In this document: positions 10,552 through 20,136 of the stretch, one piece after another
How positions within the stretch are numbered: the first letter of the stretch is position 1
Layout: every line of letters begins with the position of its first letter
Assembly: GCF_964058995.1 (NCBI RefSeq)
Contig: NZ_OZ060382.1
Coordinates: 410,097 to 474,096 of the forward strand
DNA from: Buchnera aphidicola (Chaitophorus populicola)
Lineage (GTDB): Bacteria > Pseudomonadota > Gammaproteobacteria > Enterobacterales > Enterobacteriaceae
Direction of reading: 5' to 3'
DNA: 64,000 bases
The notes under the pieces: model-generated
Seen by the model: the letters and a program-made list of their open reading frames with translations, nothing else
What the model was told of the DNA's origin: nothing
The model's database searches: none
Position numbers and translations under genes: made by a program

Positions 10552-10941
10552 TTAAAACTGTATAATTCTGTCAGACTTTTGTATATCTCGAGATAAATTT
10601 TCTAAACTAGAAATTTTAAAATAAATATCTAAATTACCTTCTAAAATTTTTTGGTTACATGTTTCTTTTATACCAATAATACCACGTCTTAATGCTGCAC
10701 TAAAACAAACATTTAATCTTATTTGATTTTGCAAACTAAACATACTCCATTTTTTTCTGGTATCAAATTCATTTTTTGCAGGTGATAAAAATTTATTTGC
10801 ATTTAAAACTCCATCACAATAAAAAAACACACTTTTTATAACATGTATTTTTCTAGATACTAATGCTTTAGCAAAAAATAATGCACTAATAGAATTTTCT
10901 TTTCCATAAGCAGGACCTTTTACTATTAATGTATAAATCAA
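10552..10941 (-). CDS. tusD: Sulfur relay protein TusD
   Basis: TusD is the DsrE-like subunit that carries the sulfur-accepting cysteine of TusBCD. The 129 residues (128 in E. coli) contain VKGPAYGKENSISALFFAK near the N-terminus, VLNANKFLSPAKNEFDTRKK, and the catalytic Cys in LNVCFSAALRRG at about residue 79. The start is TTG (complement of 10939-10941) with an AGGAG Shine-Dalgarno 7 nt away, and alignment with E. coli TusD begins exactly there. First gene of the tus-str cluster. Confidence 0.9.
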   Translation of the reverse strand: MIYTLIVKGPAYGKENSISALFFAKALVSRKIHVIKSVFFYCDGVLNANKFLSPAKNEFDTRKKWSMFSLQNQIRLNVCFSAALRRGIIGIKETCNQKILEGNLDIYFKISSLENLSRDIQKSDRIIQF

Positions 10942-10972
10942 AAAAACTCCTAATAATTTTTTTATAAAAATT

Positions 10973-11002
10973 AAAATATGTGTATAAAATTATTTTTTTC
11001 AA
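10973..11002 (-). promoter_or_regulatory. Candidate promoter for tusDCB-str
   Basis: On the minus strand TTGAAA (10997-11002), an 18-bp spacer and TATTTT (10973-10978) are followed by a leader of about 25 nt before the tusD TTG start. It would serve the whole tusDCB-rpsL-rpsG-fusA-tuf unit, in which no other gap holds a clear terminator. Tentative, given the base composition. Confidence 0.3.
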
Positions 11003-11194
11003 TTAATTTATTTTTAATAAAATGTATATGTAAAATATAATTTTTAAAAACTTAATAAAAATTTTTAAAAAATATATATATAAATATAAAATTTACTAAA
11101 AATTCTTTATATATTAAAATGAAAATATCATTTAAATAAAATAATAATTTTAAATTTATAAAATTATTTATTTATAAAAATAATTTAATTAATT

Positions 11195-12385
11195 ATGATA
11201 CATAAAAATCGTATTCAAATAACTTGTATTAGTTTTTTATCATATGCATTAATGGGTGCTTTAGTTACAATAACAGGATTAATCATACATAATTTATCCA
11301 ATCATTTTAAAATACCTATTTCTCAAGCAAGTAATATATTTAATTTTTTAAATATAGGAATATTAATTTCTATATTTCTTAGTTCTTGGTCTATAGAAAT
11401 ATTTTCCTTAAAAAATCATTTTAATTTTGGATTTTCTTTGATTATTTTATCTAATTTAATTAATATATTTTCAAAAAATTCTATAATGTTTGCATATAGT
11501 ATATTTATTTTTGGATTAGTAGGTGGAATGACATTATCTATTGGTACATTTTTAATTACATATTTATATGAAAATCAAGAAAGAACTAGAAAAATGCTGT
11601 TAACAGACTCATTTTTTAGCATATCAGGTATTTTATTTCCAATAATTTATACATTCATTCTATTTTATAAGATTCAATGGAATTATTTATATTGTATAAT
11701 TAGTTTAATTTATATAATAATATTTATATTATCTCAGAGAGTAAATTTTATTCAATGTACTCCATCTTCAAATCAAAATTCTACAATAAATATAAAAAAA
11801 TGTTTTAATATACAAACAATACTTTTATATATATCTGCTTTATTATATATTTTAGCTCAACTCAGCTTAATTTCTTGGATTCCTGAATATACTATTCAAA
11901 ATATTCATATAAATATAAAAGAATCTAGTCATATGATTAGTAGCTTTTGGGCAAATTATATGATTGGCATGTGGTTTTTTAGTTATTTTTTAAAATTTTT
12001 TAATTTAAAAAAAATTATTATTTATTTATCTGGTTTATCTACCATAATAATATTTTTATTTCTTCAAAATAATCATTATTTATTACTATTATTTCTATTA
12101 TCTTTATTGGGTTTTATTTCAAGTTCAATTTATAGTATGATTATTACACTTGCATCTATGCAAACTAAAAAACCGTCTGCAAAAATTATTAATTTTACCT
12201 TAGTTTTTGGAACAATAGGTACTTTCTTAACATTTATAATTACTTCTCCAATTATTCAAAATTATGGTATAAAATCATCCTTAATTCTATCTAACACATT
12301 ATATTTAATTGTGTTTATAATATTTATTATATTTTATAATATTTCTAAAAAAAAAAAATATAAAAATTTATTAAAAATAAAATAA
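11195..12385 (+). CDS. tsgA: Major facilitator superfamily transporter TsgA
   Basis: Inner-membrane MFS protein with about 12 hydrophobic helices. The 396 residues (393 in E. coli) are colinear with E. coli TsgA: RIQITCISFLSYALMGALV at the start, FNFLNIGILISIFLSSW, MTLSIGTFLITYLYE and FTLVFGTIGTFLTFIITSP. The substrate is not established in E. coli. It is transcribed divergently from tusD and convergently with trpS, only 39 bp away. Retention in a genome this reduced suggests a real transport role for the symbiont, but which solute is unknown. Confidence 0.9.
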   Translation: MIHKNRIQITCISFLSYALMGALVTITGLIIHNLSNHFKIPISQASNIFNFLNIGILISIFLSSWSIEIFSLKNHFNFGFSLIILSNLINIFSKNSIMFAYSIFIFGLVGGMTLSIGTFLITYLYENQERTRKMLLTDSFFSISGILFPIIYTFILFYKIQWNYLYCIISLIYIIIFILSQRVNFIQCTPSSNQNSTINIKKCFNIQTILLYISALLYILAQLSLISWIPEYTIQNIHINIKESSHMISSFWANYMIGMWFFSYFLKFFNLKKIIIYLSGLSTIIIFLFLQNNHYLLLLFLLSLLGFISSSIYSMIITLASMQTKKPSAKIINFTLVFGTIGTFLTFIITSPIIQNYGIKSSLILSNTLYLIVFIIFIIFYNISKKKKYKNLLKIK

Positions 12386-12424
12386 ATATTAAAAAATTTA
12401 ATTTAATAAAATATAAAATATTTA

Positions 12425-13444
12425 TTAAAAATTAATTTTTTCTAAAAAACCTAAATTTTTATATACTTTATGTAAAGTTTTTTTTGCAATAATAGAAGCT
12501 TTTTTAGCTCCTTCATAAGCAATATTTATTAAAAAAGACTGATTTTTTCTATAAATAAAAAACTTTTTTTGAATTTTAATAAGATGTTTATTGATAACAT
12601 CAAATACTTCTTTTTTTAATTCTAAGTAAGATTTACCTAAAAAATAATTTTCTAATTCAAATATAGATTTTTCACTTAAAGTAGATAAAATAATTAATAG
12701 ATTTGATATACCTGGTTTATTTATCGTATCATAAAAAATTCTAGGAGGATTGTCTGAATCTGTCATAGAAGATCTAATTTTTTTAGAAATATTATTTAAA
12801 TTATCTAATAAATATATTATATTTTTTTGATTTAAATCAGATTTAGACATTTTTTTGTTAGGTTCAAGTAACGACATAATTTTTGAACCTAACTCAAATA
12901 TTAAAAGTTCTGGTAAGTTAAAAATATTTCCGTAATGAGAATTAAAACGTATAGCTAAATTTCGAGTTAACTCTATATGCTGTTTTTGATCTTGACCTAC
13001 ATGTACTTTATCTGTTTGATATAACAAAATATCTGCAGCCATTAATGTAGGATAATTTAATAAACCAGCATTAATTTTTTTTTTTATTTGTTCTGTTTTA
13101 CTTTTAAATTGCGTCATTCTAGTCAATTCTTGATAATACGTATGACAATTTAATATCCAATTTAATTCTGCATGTTCATGTACTAAAGATTGTATAAAAA
13201 TAATGCTCTTATTAGGATCAACTCCACACGCTAAATATAAAGCTAATGTATCTAATACAGATTTTTTTTGTAAAAAATTTTTTTTTGTTATAGAAGTTAA
13301 TGAATGCAAATCTGCTATACAAAAAATACATTTATACTGATTTTGTATAACTTTCCAATGTTTTAGTACACTAATATAATTTCCTATCGTTAAATGCCCA
13401 GAAGGTTGAATAGCACTAAAAACTGTTATTTTTTTTTTTTTCAT
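12425..13444 (-). CDS. trpS: Tryptophanyl-tRNA synthetase
   Basis: Charges tRNA-Trp with tryptophan. Class I signatures are both visible: AIQPSGHLTIGNY (HIGH-type) near residues 10-22 and KKMSKSDLNQK (KMSKS) near 190. I chose the ATG at 13442-13444 (339 residues, 334 in E. coli) over an upstream TTG at 13462. Directly after this ATG comes an A13 tract coding KKKK, so the first codons are slippage-prone. It follows rpe in the enterobacterial order with gph missing. Confidence 0.95.
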   Translation of the reverse strand: MKKKKITVFSAIQPSGHLTIGNYISVLKHWKVIQNQYKCIFCIADLHSLTSITKKNFLQKKSVLDTLALYLACGVDPNKSIIFIQSLVHEHAELNWILNCHTYYQELTRMTQFKSKTEQIKKKINAGLLNYPTLMAADILLYQTDKVHVGQDQKQHIELTRNLAIRFNSHYGNIFNLPELLIFELGSKIMSLLEPNKKMSKSDLNQKNIIYLLDNLNNISKKIRSSMTDSDNPPRIFYDTINKPGISNLLIILSTLSEKSIFELENYFLGKSYLELKKEVFDVINKHLIKIQKKFFIYRKNQSFLINIAYEGAKKASIIAKKTLHKVYKNLGFLEKINF

Positions 13445-13471
13445 TAGTTTTAATATACTCAATTATAATCT

Positions 13472-14161
13472 TTAAACTACCGAAATATTTTTAAAATTCT
13501 TTATTTCATTTTTAATTTTTTTTATTATTATTTTAGAATCTATATTATTAAATATATATGATCCCATAACTAAAATATTTACTCCTGCTTGAAGTAAAGG
13601 CATAACATGCCTAAATTTAATTCCACCATCTACAGAAATATATATTTTTTTATCTTCTATTAAATTTATTTTTTTTTTAATTTCTAAAATTTTTTTAAAT
13701 GTATTTAAAATAAATTTTTGTTTAGCAAAACCAGGATTAACAGACATTAATAAAATTAAATCTAATTTATCTATAACATTATCTATAACATTTACAGATA
13801 ATGAAGGATTAATAGCCAATCCTACTTTACAACCATTTTCTTTAATAATATCTAACGTTCTATCTAAATGATATGTAGATTCAGGATGAATAGTAATAAA
13901 AGTCGCGCCTGCTTTAGCAAATAAAGGAATTAAATCATCTACTGGTTTAGCCATAATATGAACATCAATTGGCGCTGAAATTTGATATTTTCTTATTGAT
14001 TCTAAAACTATCGGTCCAAAAGTTAAATTTGGCACGTAATGATTATCCATTACATCAAAATGAATCATATCTGCACCTGATTTTAAAACATTCATGATTT
14101 CTTTACCTAAAATAGCAAAATTTGCCGATAAAATAGAAGGCGATATAAATATTTTATTCAT
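13472..14161 (-). CDS. rpe: Ribulose-phosphate 3-epimerase
   Basis: Interconverts ribulose 5-phosphate and xylulose 5-phosphate in the pentose phosphate pathway. TIM-barrel with SPSILSANFAILGKE at the start, the metal site HFDVMDNHYVPNLTFG and IDVHIMAKP, LMSVNPGFAKQKF and the phosphate-binding VDGGI. The frame opens at 14176, but the ATG at 14159-14161 fits the family start and gives 229 residues (225 in E. coli). It stands between aroB and trpS; the dam and gph genes of E. coli are absent. Confidence 0.95.
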   Translation of the reverse strand: MNKIFISPSILSANFAILGKEIMNVLKSGADMIHFDVMDNHYVPNLTFGPIVLESIRKYQISAPIDVHIMAKPVDDLIPLFAKAGATFITIHPESTYHLDRTLDIIKENGCKVGLAINPSLSVNVIDNVIDKLDLILLMSVNPGFAKQKFILNTFKKILEIKKKINLIEDKKIYISVDGGIKFRHVMPLLQAGVNILVMGSYIFNNIDSKIIIKKIKNEIKNFKNISVV

Positions 14162-14224
14162 AATTTTAATAACCATATCAATAAATATTGTAAAAAATTT
14201 TAATAAAATTAAATTTAAATATTA

Positions 14225-15319
14225 TTAATATTTTTTTAATGTTTTTTCAATCGCGGAAATAATTATTTTTTGACTAATATTATCATAAATTTTTACTATT
14301 CCAATATTAGATGGTAAAACTAATCTAATTTTACCTAAAATATTTTTTTTATCTTTTTTCATATATAAAATATAACTTAAAATAGGCATATTTTTTGGAG
14401 GAAGAACAGGTAAATTAAAAAATTTTAATAACAAAATAATTTTTTCAGAAATATTTTTTTTTAAAATACCTAATACTTGCGCTGTCTGTAATGCAAGTAC
14501 AATACCTATTGAAACAGCTTCTCCATGTAATATATTATTATAATTCATATATGATTCAATAGCATGACCATAAGTATGACCTAAATTTAATAATGCTCGA
14601 CAACTAGTTTCTTTTTCATCTAATGAAATAATTTTTGCTTTTAATTTACAACATTTATAAATACAATACAATAATGCATTTTTATCTAATTTTTTTAATT
14701 TACAGGAATTACTTTTAATCCAGTAAAAAAATTTTTTATCAAAAATAATAGCATATTTAATAACTTCTGAAAATCCAGATAAAAATTCTTTTTTTGGTAA
14801 ACTAGATAAAAAAAATAAATCAATAAATACATACTTTGGTTGCCAAAAAGAACCAATCATATTCTTTCCTAAATTATGATTAACTCCTGTTTTCCCACCT
14901 ACTGAAGCATCTACTTGAGATAATAAAGTAGTAGGAACTTGAATAAATTCGATTCCTCTTTGATAAATAGATGCTATAAAACCTGTTAAATCTCCTATTA
15001 CACCTCCTCCAAATGCTATTAAAATAGTGTCTCTACCATAATCTTTATTTAAAAGTTGTGTAATAATATTATTAACTTCATGTAAAGATTTATAACTTTC
15101 ACCATCAGATATATATATTATATCAACATAAATATTATTTTTTTTTAAATATTTATAAAAATGTTTAGTACATAAATTTAATAATGTATTATTAGTAATA
15201 ATGATATATTTTTTTTTTTTTTTAAAATATCTTAATATACAATCTTGATTAAATAACTTATAACCAATAATAATTGGATAACTTTTTTCTTTTAAAACAA
15301 CATTTATTTTTTTTAACAT
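14225..15319 (-). CDS. aroB: 3-dehydroquinate synthase
   Basis: Second step of the shikimate pathway, converting DAHP to 3-dehydroquinate; it feeds aromatic amino-acid supply to the host. The 364 residues (362 in E. coli) have the NAD site AFGGGVIGDLTGFIASIYQR, QVPTTLLSQVDASVGGKTGV, and metal-ligand regions NLGHTYGHAIE and LHGEAVSIGI. An uninterrupted A15 tract (15209-15223) encodes a lysine run near residue 35 with the frame kept. aroK lies 22 bp upstream. Confidence 0.97.
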   Translation of the reverse strand: MLKKINVVLKEKSYPIIIGYKLFNQDCILRYFKKKKKYIIITNNTLLNLCTKHFYKYLKKNNIYVDIIYISDGESYKSLHEVNNIITQLLNKDYGRDTILIAFGGGVIGDLTGFIASIYQRGIEFIQVPTTLLSQVDASVGGKTGVNHNLGKNMIGSFWQPKYVFIDLFFLSSLPKKEFLSGFSEVIKYAIIFDKKFFYWIKSNSCKLKKLDKNALLYCIYKCCKLKAKIISLDEKETSCRALLNLGHTYGHAIESYMNYNNILHGEAVSIGIVLALQTAQVLGILKKNISEKIILLLKFFNLPVLPPKNMPILSYILYMKKDKKNILGKIRLVLPSNIGIVKIYDNISQKIIISAIEKTLKKY

Positions 15320-15341
15320 ATTTTTCTCATTTATTAAATAT

Positions 15342-15866
15342 TTATATTTTTAAATCTAAAGATTTAATTATATTTTGAACTATTTTTTGAGGACTATGAT
15401 CATCAGCATTAATAATAATATCAGAAATACTTTTATAGAAATGATTACGTTCTTTAGCTAATTTTTCTAAAATAGATTGTATAGAATTTTTAGTTTTTAA
15501 TAACGGTCTAGTATCGTTTTTTCTTGTTCTAATTAATTGTTTTTGAATAGTAATATTTAAATAAATTACTATCCCACGAGAAGATAAATATTTTCTACTT
15601 TTATCAGAAATAACAGAACCGCCTCCAGTTGCTAAAACAATTCCATCTTTTTTAGTTAATTCACAGATAATACGTGATTCTCTTTTTCTAAAACCTACTT
15701 CTCCTTCTACATCAAATACCCAATTTATATCTGCTCCAGTACGTTTCTCAATTTCTTGATCTGAATCATAAAACTTCATTTTTAATTTCTTTGCTAAATA
15801 TTTTCCAATAGTGCTTTTTCCTGCACCCATAGGACCTATTAAAAATAAATTATTTTTTTTTTTCAT
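15342..15866 (-). CDS. aroK: Shikimate kinase I
   Basis: Phosphorylates shikimate in the aromatic pathway. The P-loop [18 protein letters not shown] begins at residue 11, [20 protein letters not shown] carries the shikimate-binding Asp, and [12 protein letters not shown] and [11 protein letters not shown] follow. I start at ATG 15864-15866 (174 residues, 173 in E. coli); the frame is open 12 codons further but these have no family counterpart. First gene of the aroK-aroB unit. Confidence 0.96.
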   Translation of the reverse strand: MKKKNNLFLIGPMGAGKSTIGKYLAKKLKMKFYDSDQEIEKRTGADINWVFDVEGEVGFRKRESRIICELTKKDGIVLATGGGSVISDKSRKYLSSRGIVIYLNITIQKQLIRTRKNDTRPLLKTKNSIQSILEKLAKERNHFYKSISDIIINADDHSPQKIVQNIIKSLDLKI

Positions 15867-16085
15867 ATTTATTAATCTGTAAAATGAATAAGTGAATAAC
15901 ATTATAAAATTTATTATTTTAAAATTTAAAAATATATTTTAATTAAATTAAAAAAATTTATTAGATAAAAATTAATATTTAATATATTAAATCTTTTAAA
16001 TTTAATATTTATAAATATATTTATGTTTTTCATAAATAATAAAATATAATAACTTAATTTTTTCATAAAATTCTTAACGTTTTTT

Positions 16086-16114
16086 TTTACTAAACGAATA
16101 AAATAAGATATACT
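16086..16114 (+). promoter_or_regulatory. Candidate promoter of the tRNA-Ser gene
   Basis: TTTACT (16086-16091), a 17-bp spacer and TATACT (16109-16114) end 10 bp before the mature tRNA 5' end. The sharp -10 box, exact spacing and location just before an isolated stable-RNA gene make this one of the better promoter candidates here. Confidence 0.5.
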
Positions 16115-16124
16115 AAAAAATAAC

Positions 16125-16211
16125 GGTGAGGTGTCCGAGAGGATTAAGGAGCACGCCTGGAAAGCGTGTATACGAAAAATCGTATCAAGGGTTCGAATCC
16201 CTTTCTCACCA
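16125..16211 (+). tRNA. tRNA-Ser (anticodon GGA)
   Basis: 87 nt folding as a class II tRNA: 7-bp acceptor GGTGAGG with CTCTTTCC-side partner ending CTCACC, anticodon stem CACGC/GCGTG with loop CTGGAAA (anticodon GGA), a long variable arm (TACGAAAAATCGTA) typical of Ser, and T-arm GGGTTCGAATCCC. It reads UCC and UCU codons. The CCA end is not encoded. Confidence 0.97.
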
Positions 16212-16254
16212 AAAAATGTTAATTTTTTAAAGTATTTTATTACAATTACAAAAA

Positions 16255-16962
16255 TTATAATATAGATAACTCCAAAGCAATCTTAGTTGCGTCATATAAG
16301 CTTTGTTCACGATCTACAGTAGTCATTTTTTCTTGATTTAATATACAATCTGAAACAGTACATATTGATATAGATTTAATATTTAATTCAGAAGATAAAC
16401 TATATAATCCAGAAGTTTCCATATCTAAAGCTAATATTTTAAAATTTTGCATTAAATCAAAAAATTTTTTATTTTTTCCATAAAAAGAATCGGTGGAAAA
16501 AATATTACCAAAATAACAAAAAATATTTCTTTTTTTAGAGATTACATACGATTGATATAACATTTTAAAATTTGATATTGCGGATAAATCATAATTATTA
16601 AAACGTATACGATTCATTGAAGAATCAGTAGACGCTCCAATTGCAATTATAATATCTTTCATTTTAATTTTTTTATTTATACTTCCACAAGTTCCTAAAC
16701 GAATAATTTTCTTTACATTATATACTTCAACTAATTCTCTAACATAAATAGACATCGAAGGAATTCCAATACCATGACTCATAAGAGAAATTTTTTTTCC
16801 TTTATAATATCCTGTATAACCTAACATTAATCTTACATTATTGATTTTAATAGAATTATTTAAGAAATTTTCTGCTATATACTTAATTCTTAAAGGATCA
16901 CCTGACATTATTACAACTTCAGAAAAATCTAATTTTTTTGAACTAATATGGGGTGTAATCAT
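16255..16962 (-). CDS. deoD: Purine nucleoside phosphorylase DeoD-type
   Basis: Phosphorolysis of purine (deoxy)ribonucleosides to base and (deoxy)ribose 1-phosphate, in salvage. The 235 residues (239 in E. coli) align along their length: MITPHISSKKLDFSEVV, MSGDPLRIKYIAE for phosphate binding, LGTCGSI and CTVSDCI with the catalytic Asp. The ribose-binding ME pair is in LDMETSGLY, where the preceding Glu of E. coli is Asp, a mild change. It lies 63 bp after deoB; deoA and deoC are not in the neighbourhood. Confidence 0.95.
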   Translation of the reverse strand: MITPHISSKKLDFSEVVIMSGDPLRIKYIAENFLNNSIKINNVRLMLGYTGYYKGKKISLMSHGIGIPSMSIYVRELVEVYNVKKIIRLGTCGSINKKIKMKDIIIAIGASTDSSMNRIRFNNYDLSAISNFKMLYQSYVISKKRNIFCYFGNIFSTDSFYGKNKKFFDLMQNFKILALDMETSGLYSLSSELNIKSISICTVSDCILNQEKMTTVDREQSLYDATKIALELSIL

Positions 16963-17025
16963 ATTTTTTAATATCCTATATAAATTTATTAAATAAATAA
17001 AAATAAATTTAAAAACAAAAAAAAA

Positions 17026-18255
17026 TTATAAAAAACTCGTACCAAATTTCATTTTAGACATCCCAAAATACTGAGCAATAGTTTGTGATATATCCGCAAA
17101 AGTTTTTCTATGACCTAAATATCTTGGTTTTAAAAATTTTTTATATAAAAGTATAGGTATATTTTCTCTTGTATGATCCGTTCCTATCCAAGTAGGATCA
17201 CATCCATGATCAGCAGTGATAATCAACAAATCATTATTTGTCATAAGATTTAAAAATTTATATAATTCTTTATCAAATAATTCTAATTCTTTCGCATATC
17301 CTATAACATTTCTTCTATGTCCATATAATGAATCAAAATCAATAAAATTTACAAAAACTATAGTATTTTTATTATTCTTTTGTTTAATTAATAGTTCTTT
17401 ATTTAAAAACTTAAAAATGTCTTGAATAGAATATAACGAAATTTTTTTTGAAATTCCTTTACCTGAAAAAATATCATAAATTTTTCCTACAGAAATCACA
17501 TAAGAATTTTTTTCTAATAAAAATTTTTCTAAAATCGTATTATAAGCCGGTTTCATTGAATAATCTTTTCTATTACGAGTTCGTATAAAATTTTTATTTA
17601 CATTAATAAACGGTCTTGCAATTACTCTGCAAATGTTATATTTACTATGATTTAAAACATTTCTGATTTTACTACATAACGAATATAATTTTTTTAATCC
17701 AAAATAATTTTCATGACAAGCAATTTGTATAACAGAATCAGCTGAAGTATATATAATTGGATATTTTGTTTTGATATGTTCTAATCCATAAAAATTTATA
17801 ATTTCAATACCTGAAGAATGTTTATTACCAAGAAAATTTACAATTCCTGTTTTTTGAGAAATTTTTTTTAATAAAGAACATGGAATACTATTATTTAAAC
17901 TTGTAAAATATTCCCATTCATGTAATACAGGCGAACCTGCTATTTCCCAATGACCGGAACAAGTATCTTTACCTTTAGAAATAGGACTACTATAAGCATA
18001 GCTTCCTATAATTTTTGAATTTTTATCACATCCTTTCGGAAACTTTCCACAAGATTTCTTTAAAGCATGAATTAATCCTAAAGAAGTTAAAACAGGAATT
18101 TTAAGAATATTTTCTTGTAATACATTCATTTTTTTTTTATATAAATATTTAAATATATTACCTAAAGTATTAGCACCTAAATCATGAAATTTATATGAAT
18201 CTTTCGTTGAACCAATGCCTAATGAGTCTAAAACTAACAAAAAAACTCTCTTCAT
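17026..18255 (-). CDS. deoB: Phosphopentomutase
   Basis: Interconverts (deoxy)ribose 1-phosphate and 5-phosphate, the partner step to DeoD. Alkaline-phosphatase superfamily: RVFLLVLDSLGIGSTKDSY at the start, DTCSGHWEIAGSPVL with the phosphorylated Thr region, and metal ligands in ITADHGCDPTWIGTDHTREN near the C-terminus. I use the second ATG (18253-18255, GAG 8 nt upstream), giving 409 residues (407 in E. coli). Together with DeoD it can pass nucleoside sugars into the pentose phosphate pool. Confidence 0.96.
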   Translation of the reverse strand: MKRVFLLVLDSLGIGSTKDSYKFHDLGANTLGNIFKYLYKKKMNVLQENILKIPVLTSLGLIHALKKSCGKFPKGCDKNSKIIGSYAYSSPISKGKDTCSGHWEIAGSPVLHEWEYFTSLNNSIPCSLLKKISQKTGIVNFLGNKHSSGIEIINFYGLEHIKTKYPIIYTSADSVIQIACHENYFGLKKLYSLCSKIRNVLNHSKYNICRVIARPFINVNKNFIRTRNRKDYSMKPAYNTILEKFLLEKNSYVISVGKIYDIFSGKGISKKISLYSIQDIFKFLNKELLIKQKNNKNTIVFVNFIDFDSLYGHRRNVIGYAKELELFDKELYKFLNLMTNNDLLIITADHGCDPTWIGTDHTRENIPILLYKKFLKPRYLGHRKTFADISQTIAQYFGMSKMKFGTSFL

Positions 18256-18331
18256 AAATTTTCTCATAAAAAATTTTATTTAATTTATATATATTTTATT
18301 TATAACTAAAAGTATTTTTTTTTTTAAAATA

Positions 18332-19933
18332 CTATTTAATTTTTAAAAAATTTATATATTTATATTTTTTTATAATTGTTTTTAATCTAAACGTACTTGG
18401 AGAAAAATAAACAATTACATTGTCATGATCATATGCTAAAGAAGAATAATTTTCATTTTTAAATTTTTCTAATAATTTTATGTTATCTGAATTAATCCAT
18501 CGAATACAAGATATATTAGTATTTTCATAGCTTGCAAGTACTTTATATTCTGTTTTCAATCTTTCTAAAACTACATCAAATTGTAATTGACCTATTACTC
18601 CTAATATTAAAGAATTATTTACTATAGGTCGAAATACATGCATAACTCCTTCTTCTGCAAGCTGTTTAAGTCCACGTAATAAAGTTTTTTGTTTTAATGA
18701 ATCCTGTAAAATAATACACTTAAAAAAATCTGGAGTAAATTTTGGAATTTCAGTAAATTCAACACTTTCTCCTTCTGTAAAAGTGTCTCCTATTTTAATA
18801 TTTCCATTACTATATACTCCAATTATATCTCCAGGATATCCTTTATTTATAATAAATCTTTCTCCAGCAATAAAATTCATAGCATTATTTATAATTTTAA
18901 ATTTTTTTGTACGAACATGAAAAATCCTCATACCTTTTATATATTTTCCAGATACTATACGTATAAAAGCTACTCGATCATGATGCTTTAAATTCATATT
19001 AGCTTGAATTTTAAATACAAATCCTGTAAAATTTTTTTCTGTTGAATTTATTTTTCTAGATTTACTAATTCTATACTTCGGATATGGACCCCATTTAATT
19101 AATCCGTCTAAAACATTTTTTAATCCAGAATTATTTAATGCACTTCCAAAAAATATAGGAGTTTCTAATCCTTTTAAAAAATTTTTTTGATTAAACTTAT
19201 GATAATATGATTGAACTAAATCTATATCTTCTAGTAAAACAGATATTTCATGACTATTTAAATATTTTTTTAAACTAATAGAATCTACCATCGAAATAAC
19301 TTTGATTATATGTAAATTTTCTGTACTATAGTCTTTAAAATATAAAATAATTTTATTATCATAAAAATTAAAAATACCTTTAAAATTTTTTCCACTACCA
19401 ATCGGCCAAGTCATAGGAACACAAAAAATTTTTAATTTTTTTTCAATATCATCTAAAATTTTTATAAACTCATAAGTATTTCTGTCTAATTTATTAATAA
19501 AAGTAATAATTGGAATTTTTTTTAAACGAGCTACCTTAATTAATTTTTTTGTTCTTGTTTCTACACTTTTAGAAGCATCAATAATCATTAGACATGAATC
19601 TACTGCTGTTAAAACTCTATACGTATCTTCAGAAAAATCTTCATGACCAGGTGTATCTAATAAATTTAAATAATGTTTAGCGTAAGAAAATTGAATTACA
19701 GAAGTTGTAACTGAAATACCTCTTTTTTTCTCAATTTCCATCCAATCTGATTTAGCATATTTTTTAGACTTTTTTGCTTTAATAGTCCCAGATTGATGAA
19801 TAACTTTACTTAAAAATAAAAATTTTTCTGTTACTGTAGTTTTTCCTGAATCAGGGTGCGAAATAATAGCAAATGTTCGTCTTTTTTTAATTTTTTTTAG
19901 ATATTTTGTATTTAACGTTATATTTTTAATCAT
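18332..19933 (-). CDS. prfC: Peptide chain release factor 3
   Basis: GTPase that removes RF1 and RF2 from the ribosome after termination. The 533 residues (529 in E. coli) keep G1 ISHPDSGKTTVTEKF near residue 24, KSDWMEIEKKRGISVTTS (switch I), DTPGHEDFSEDTYR and NKLDR. It is 76 bp upstream of deoB in the ancestral prfC-deo neighbourhood, and transcribed divergently from ansA. A non-essential factor in E. coli; it looks intact here. Confidence 0.96.
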   Translation of the reverse strand: MIKNITLNTKYLKKIKKRRTFAIISHPDSGKTTVTEKFLFLSKVIHQSGTIKAKKSKKYAKSDWMEIEKKRGISVTTSVIQFSYAKHYLNLLDTPGHEDFSEDTYRVLTAVDSCLMIIDASKSVETRTKKLIKVARLKKIPIITFINKLDRNTYEFIKILDDIEKKLKIFCVPMTWPIGSGKNFKGIFNFYDNKIILYFKDYSTENLHIIKVISMVDSISLKKYLNSHEISVLLEDIDLVQSYYHKFNQKNFLKGLETPIFFGSALNNSGLKNVLDGLIKWGPYPKYRISKSRKINSTEKNFTGFVFKIQANMNLKHHDRVAFIRIVSGKYIKGMRIFHVRTKKFKIINNAMNFIAGERFIINKGYPGDIIGVYSNGNIKIGDTFTEGESVEFTEIPKFTPDFFKCIILQDSLKQKTLLRGLKQLAEEGVMHVFRPIVNNSLILGVIGQLQFDVVLERLKTEYKVLASYENTNISCIRWINSDNIKLLEKFKNENYSSLAYDHDNVIVYFSPSTFRLKTIIKKYKYINFLKIK

Positions 19934-20136
19934 GATTGAAATATTTTCTCTTGTGAATTTATTAATATTTTTCTAATCACTATAAATTATATAAATAAAT
20001 TTTAATATAATGTATTGTATTTAATAATATTTTAAAAAAATTATTATATAAAATTTAATTTTAAAACTAACATCAAGTAAAAAATTTTATTTTAAAAAAT
20101 ATGATAAGCTAAGATTATTTATTTTAAAAAACATAT

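Noticed and set aside
17216..17425. 69-codon open frame on the plus strand
   Set aside because: Antisense shadow of deoB; no homology, no Shine-Dalgarno.
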